Shown here: positions 62,643 through 64,000 of the stretch, in pieces
Position numbering within the stretch: the first letter of the stretch is position 1
Layout: the number at the start of each line of letters is the position of its first letter
DNA from: Alkalimarinus coralli
Lineage (GTDB): Bacteria > Pseudomonadota > Gammaproteobacteria > Pseudomonadales > Oleiphilaceae
Reading direction: 5' to 3'
Assembly: GCF_023650515.1 (NCBI RefSeq)
Contig: NZ_CP096016.1
Coordinates: 4,522,501-4,586,500, forward strand
Length of the DNA: 64,000 bases
Program-made: the position numbers and the translations under genes
The notes under the pieces: model-generated
What the model saw: the letters and a program-made list of their open reading frames with translations, nothing else
Told to the model about the DNA's origin: nothing
Database searches by the model: none

Positions 62643-62660
62643 TGCGAAGCCTGAAAATTA

Positions 62661-62690
62661 TGGTTCCCCGCCTTCGCGAGGATGACAAAA
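62661..62690. repeat. REP-like palindromic repeat remnant
   Basis: TGGTTCCCCGCCTTCGCGAGGATGACAA: imperfect CC(C)CGC-CTTC-GCGAGG hairpin followed by ATGAC. It resembles the widely distributed repeat 'TTCCCGCCTTCGCGGGAATGAC', slightly degenerate. Single copy here, in the 71-base gap between mshN and mshE. Confidence 0.55.
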
Positions 62691-62713
62691 GAGAAAAATC
62701 GAAGGTTTAAGAA

Positions 62714-64000
62714 ATGGCTGAACCCAAGAAAAAAATAAGAATCGGCGACCTGCTGGTGCAAAATGAGGTGATCTCGGAAGATCAGCTGATGACCGCGCTG
62801 AAAGAGCAGAAAACCAGCGGTCGAAAGCTGGGTAACACGCTGATAGACCTGGGCTATGTTGACGAAGACAACCTGCTTAACTTTTTGTCCCAGCAATTAG
62901 GTATCCCATTTGTTCAGCTGCGGCACTACCAATTTGATGACGCGCTCATCAAAAAGCTGCCGGAGAACCACGCACGTCGATTTAGAGCACTCGTACTGGA
63001 TGAGCAGCAAGGTGAGCTGCTGGTCGGCATGACCGACCCCATGGATATTTTTGCCTATGATGAGCTGGGTCGAATACTTAAACAGCCAATCCGCCAGGCG
63101 GTGGTCAGAGAGAGTGAGCTGCTCAATACGTTAGATTTGGTTTATCGCCGTACTGAAGAGATCTCTCACCTTGCAGAAGAGCTGGAAGATGAGCTTGGTG
63201 ATGATGCGTTTGACTTGGCGGCGCTTACGGCAACAGGGGACGACAACGAGGCACCGGTTGTAAAGTTGCTGCAATCCATCTTTGAAGATGCCGTGCAGGC
63301 AAGGGCGTCTGATATACATATTGAGCCGGACGAAAGTGTTGTGCGCATTCGTCAGCGTATTGATGGCGTGCTGCAAGAGCACGTCATGAAAGAAAAACGA
63401 ATCAATGCGGCACTGGTGCTGCGTCTTAAATTGATGTCCGGGCTTAATATCTCCGAGAAACGAATTCCACAAGATGGTCGTTTTAATATTCGGGTAAAAG
63501 GTCGCAGTGTCGATGTTCGTTTATCCACCATGCCAGTGCAATACGGCGAATCAGTGGTTATGCGACTGCTTGATCAAACCGATGGTATGCTCTCGCTTCG
63601 CTCACTGGGGATGCCTGACTTGGTATTGGAGCGGTTTCGAATCGCCGTCAGCAGGCCGCACGGTATGGTGCTGGTGACCGGACCCACGGGAAGTGGTAAA
63701 ACCACGACACTTTACGGTGCGCTGAGTGAGCTGAATAAACCCGAAGTAAAAATTATTACGGCAGAAGACCCGGTTGAATACCGTTTGCCACGAATCACTC
63801 AGGTACAGGTTAACTCAAAGGTCGGGCTCGACTTTTCAACGGTATTAAGAGCATCTTTGCGACAAGACCCTGATGTTATTCTGGTGGGGGAGATGCGGGA
63901 TAAAGAGACCGCCGAGATTGGCTTGAGGGCTGCAATGACCGGTCACTTGGTGCTATCAACCCTGCATACCAACGACTCCGTCAGCAGTGCGATGCGGTTG
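62714..64000 (+). CDS. mshE: MSHA extension ATPase MshE, C-terminally cut by the window
   Basis: The first 429 codons of a GspE/PilB-family ATPase. The N-terminal MshEN domain has the tandem leucine/glycine pattern (RIGDLLVQNEVISEDQLMTAL and RKLGNTLIDLGYVDEDNLLN), the type known to bind cyclic di-GMP in MshE. It also has GPTGSGKTTTL (Walker A), AEDPVEYR (Asp box), DPDVILVGEMRD (Walker B) and LHTND (His box). Powers polymerisation of the MSHA pilus. The remainder lies beyond 64000. Confidence 0.94.
   Translation, partial: MAEPKKKIRIGDLLVQNEVISEDQLMTALKEQKTSGRKLGNTLIDLGYVDEDNLLNFLSQQLGIPFVQLRHYQFDDALIKKLPENHARRFRALVLDEQQGELLVGMTDPMDIFAYDELGRILKQPIRQAVVRESELLNTLDLVYRRTEEISHLAEELEDELGDDAFDLAALTATGDDNEAPVVKLLQSIFEDAVQARASDIHIEPDESVVRIRQRIDGVLQEHVMKEKRINAALVLRLKLMSGLNISEKRIPQDGRFNIRVKGRSVDVRLSTMPVQYGESVVMRLLDQTDGMLSLRSLGMPDLVLERFRIAVSRPHGMVLVTGPTGSGKTTTLYGALSELNKPEVKIITAEDPVEYRLPRITQVQVNSKVGLDFSTVLRASLRQDPDVILVGEMRDKETAEIGLRAAMTGHLVLSTLHTNDSVSSAMRL

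Overview
The window looks like chromosomal backbone of a marine, mildly halophilic gammaproteobacterium, most like the Marinobacter/Oleiphilus/Ketobacter neighbourhood of Pseudomonadales. Grounds for this are the order rrn - birA - SPOR protein - tRNA cluster - secE - nusG - rplKAJL - rpoBC - str/S10/spc/alpha operons - uvrA - MFS - ssb, an ectoine (osmoprotectant) operon and an MSHA-type pilus operon. The genus is inferred from gene order and protein resemblance only; no database search was possible.

Layout. 1-1324: 3' end of a 23S rRNA gene, 5S rRNA and the rrn terminator. 1393-3097: an intact IS1182-family insertion sequence with 15-bp inverted ends and an apparent 5-bp target duplication. 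3323-11854: six consecutive genes for exported proteins that all open with a signal peptide followed by a 'E-L-x-x-(I/L)-x-D-x-x-(M/L)-S-x-(V/I)-x-G' motif of the DUF6160/FilA-like type. The first three are full-length paralogues of each other, and the sixth is an 807-residue repeat protein. 11958-13716: birA and a SPOR-like membrane protein. 13746-14247: five tRNA genes (Thr-TGT, Tyr-GTA, Gly-TCC, Thr-GGT, Trp-CCA).

14275-44547 is the transcription/translation supercluster: secE-nusG, rplKA, rplJL, rpoBC, rpsL-rpsG-fusA-tuf, the S10 operon (rpsJ to rpsQ), the spc operon (rplN to rpmJ) and the alpha operon (rpsM, rpsK, rpsD, rpoA, rplQ). Terminators or attenuators are visible after rplL, tuf, rpmJ and rplQ. 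Two genes often seen in related clusters are missing from their usual places: coaX after birA, and the tRNA-linked tuf copy before tRNA-Trp.

44592-49888: uvrA (minus), a YajR-like MFS transporter and ssb. 49934-55068 (minus strand): the ectoine operon ectA-ectB-(unknown 150-aa gene)-ectC-ask, ending in an overlapping TPR membrane-protein gene. The MarR-type regulator ectR is divergent, and two TTAGA-NN-TCTAA operators lie in the shared intergenic region. 56099-64000: the start of an MSHA pilus operon (mshI, a pilN-like gene, mshJ, K, L, M, N and the truncated mshE), running off the window end.

The least-described parts are the secreted-protein cluster between rrn and birA, and the two extra genes embedded in or attached to the ectoine operon.
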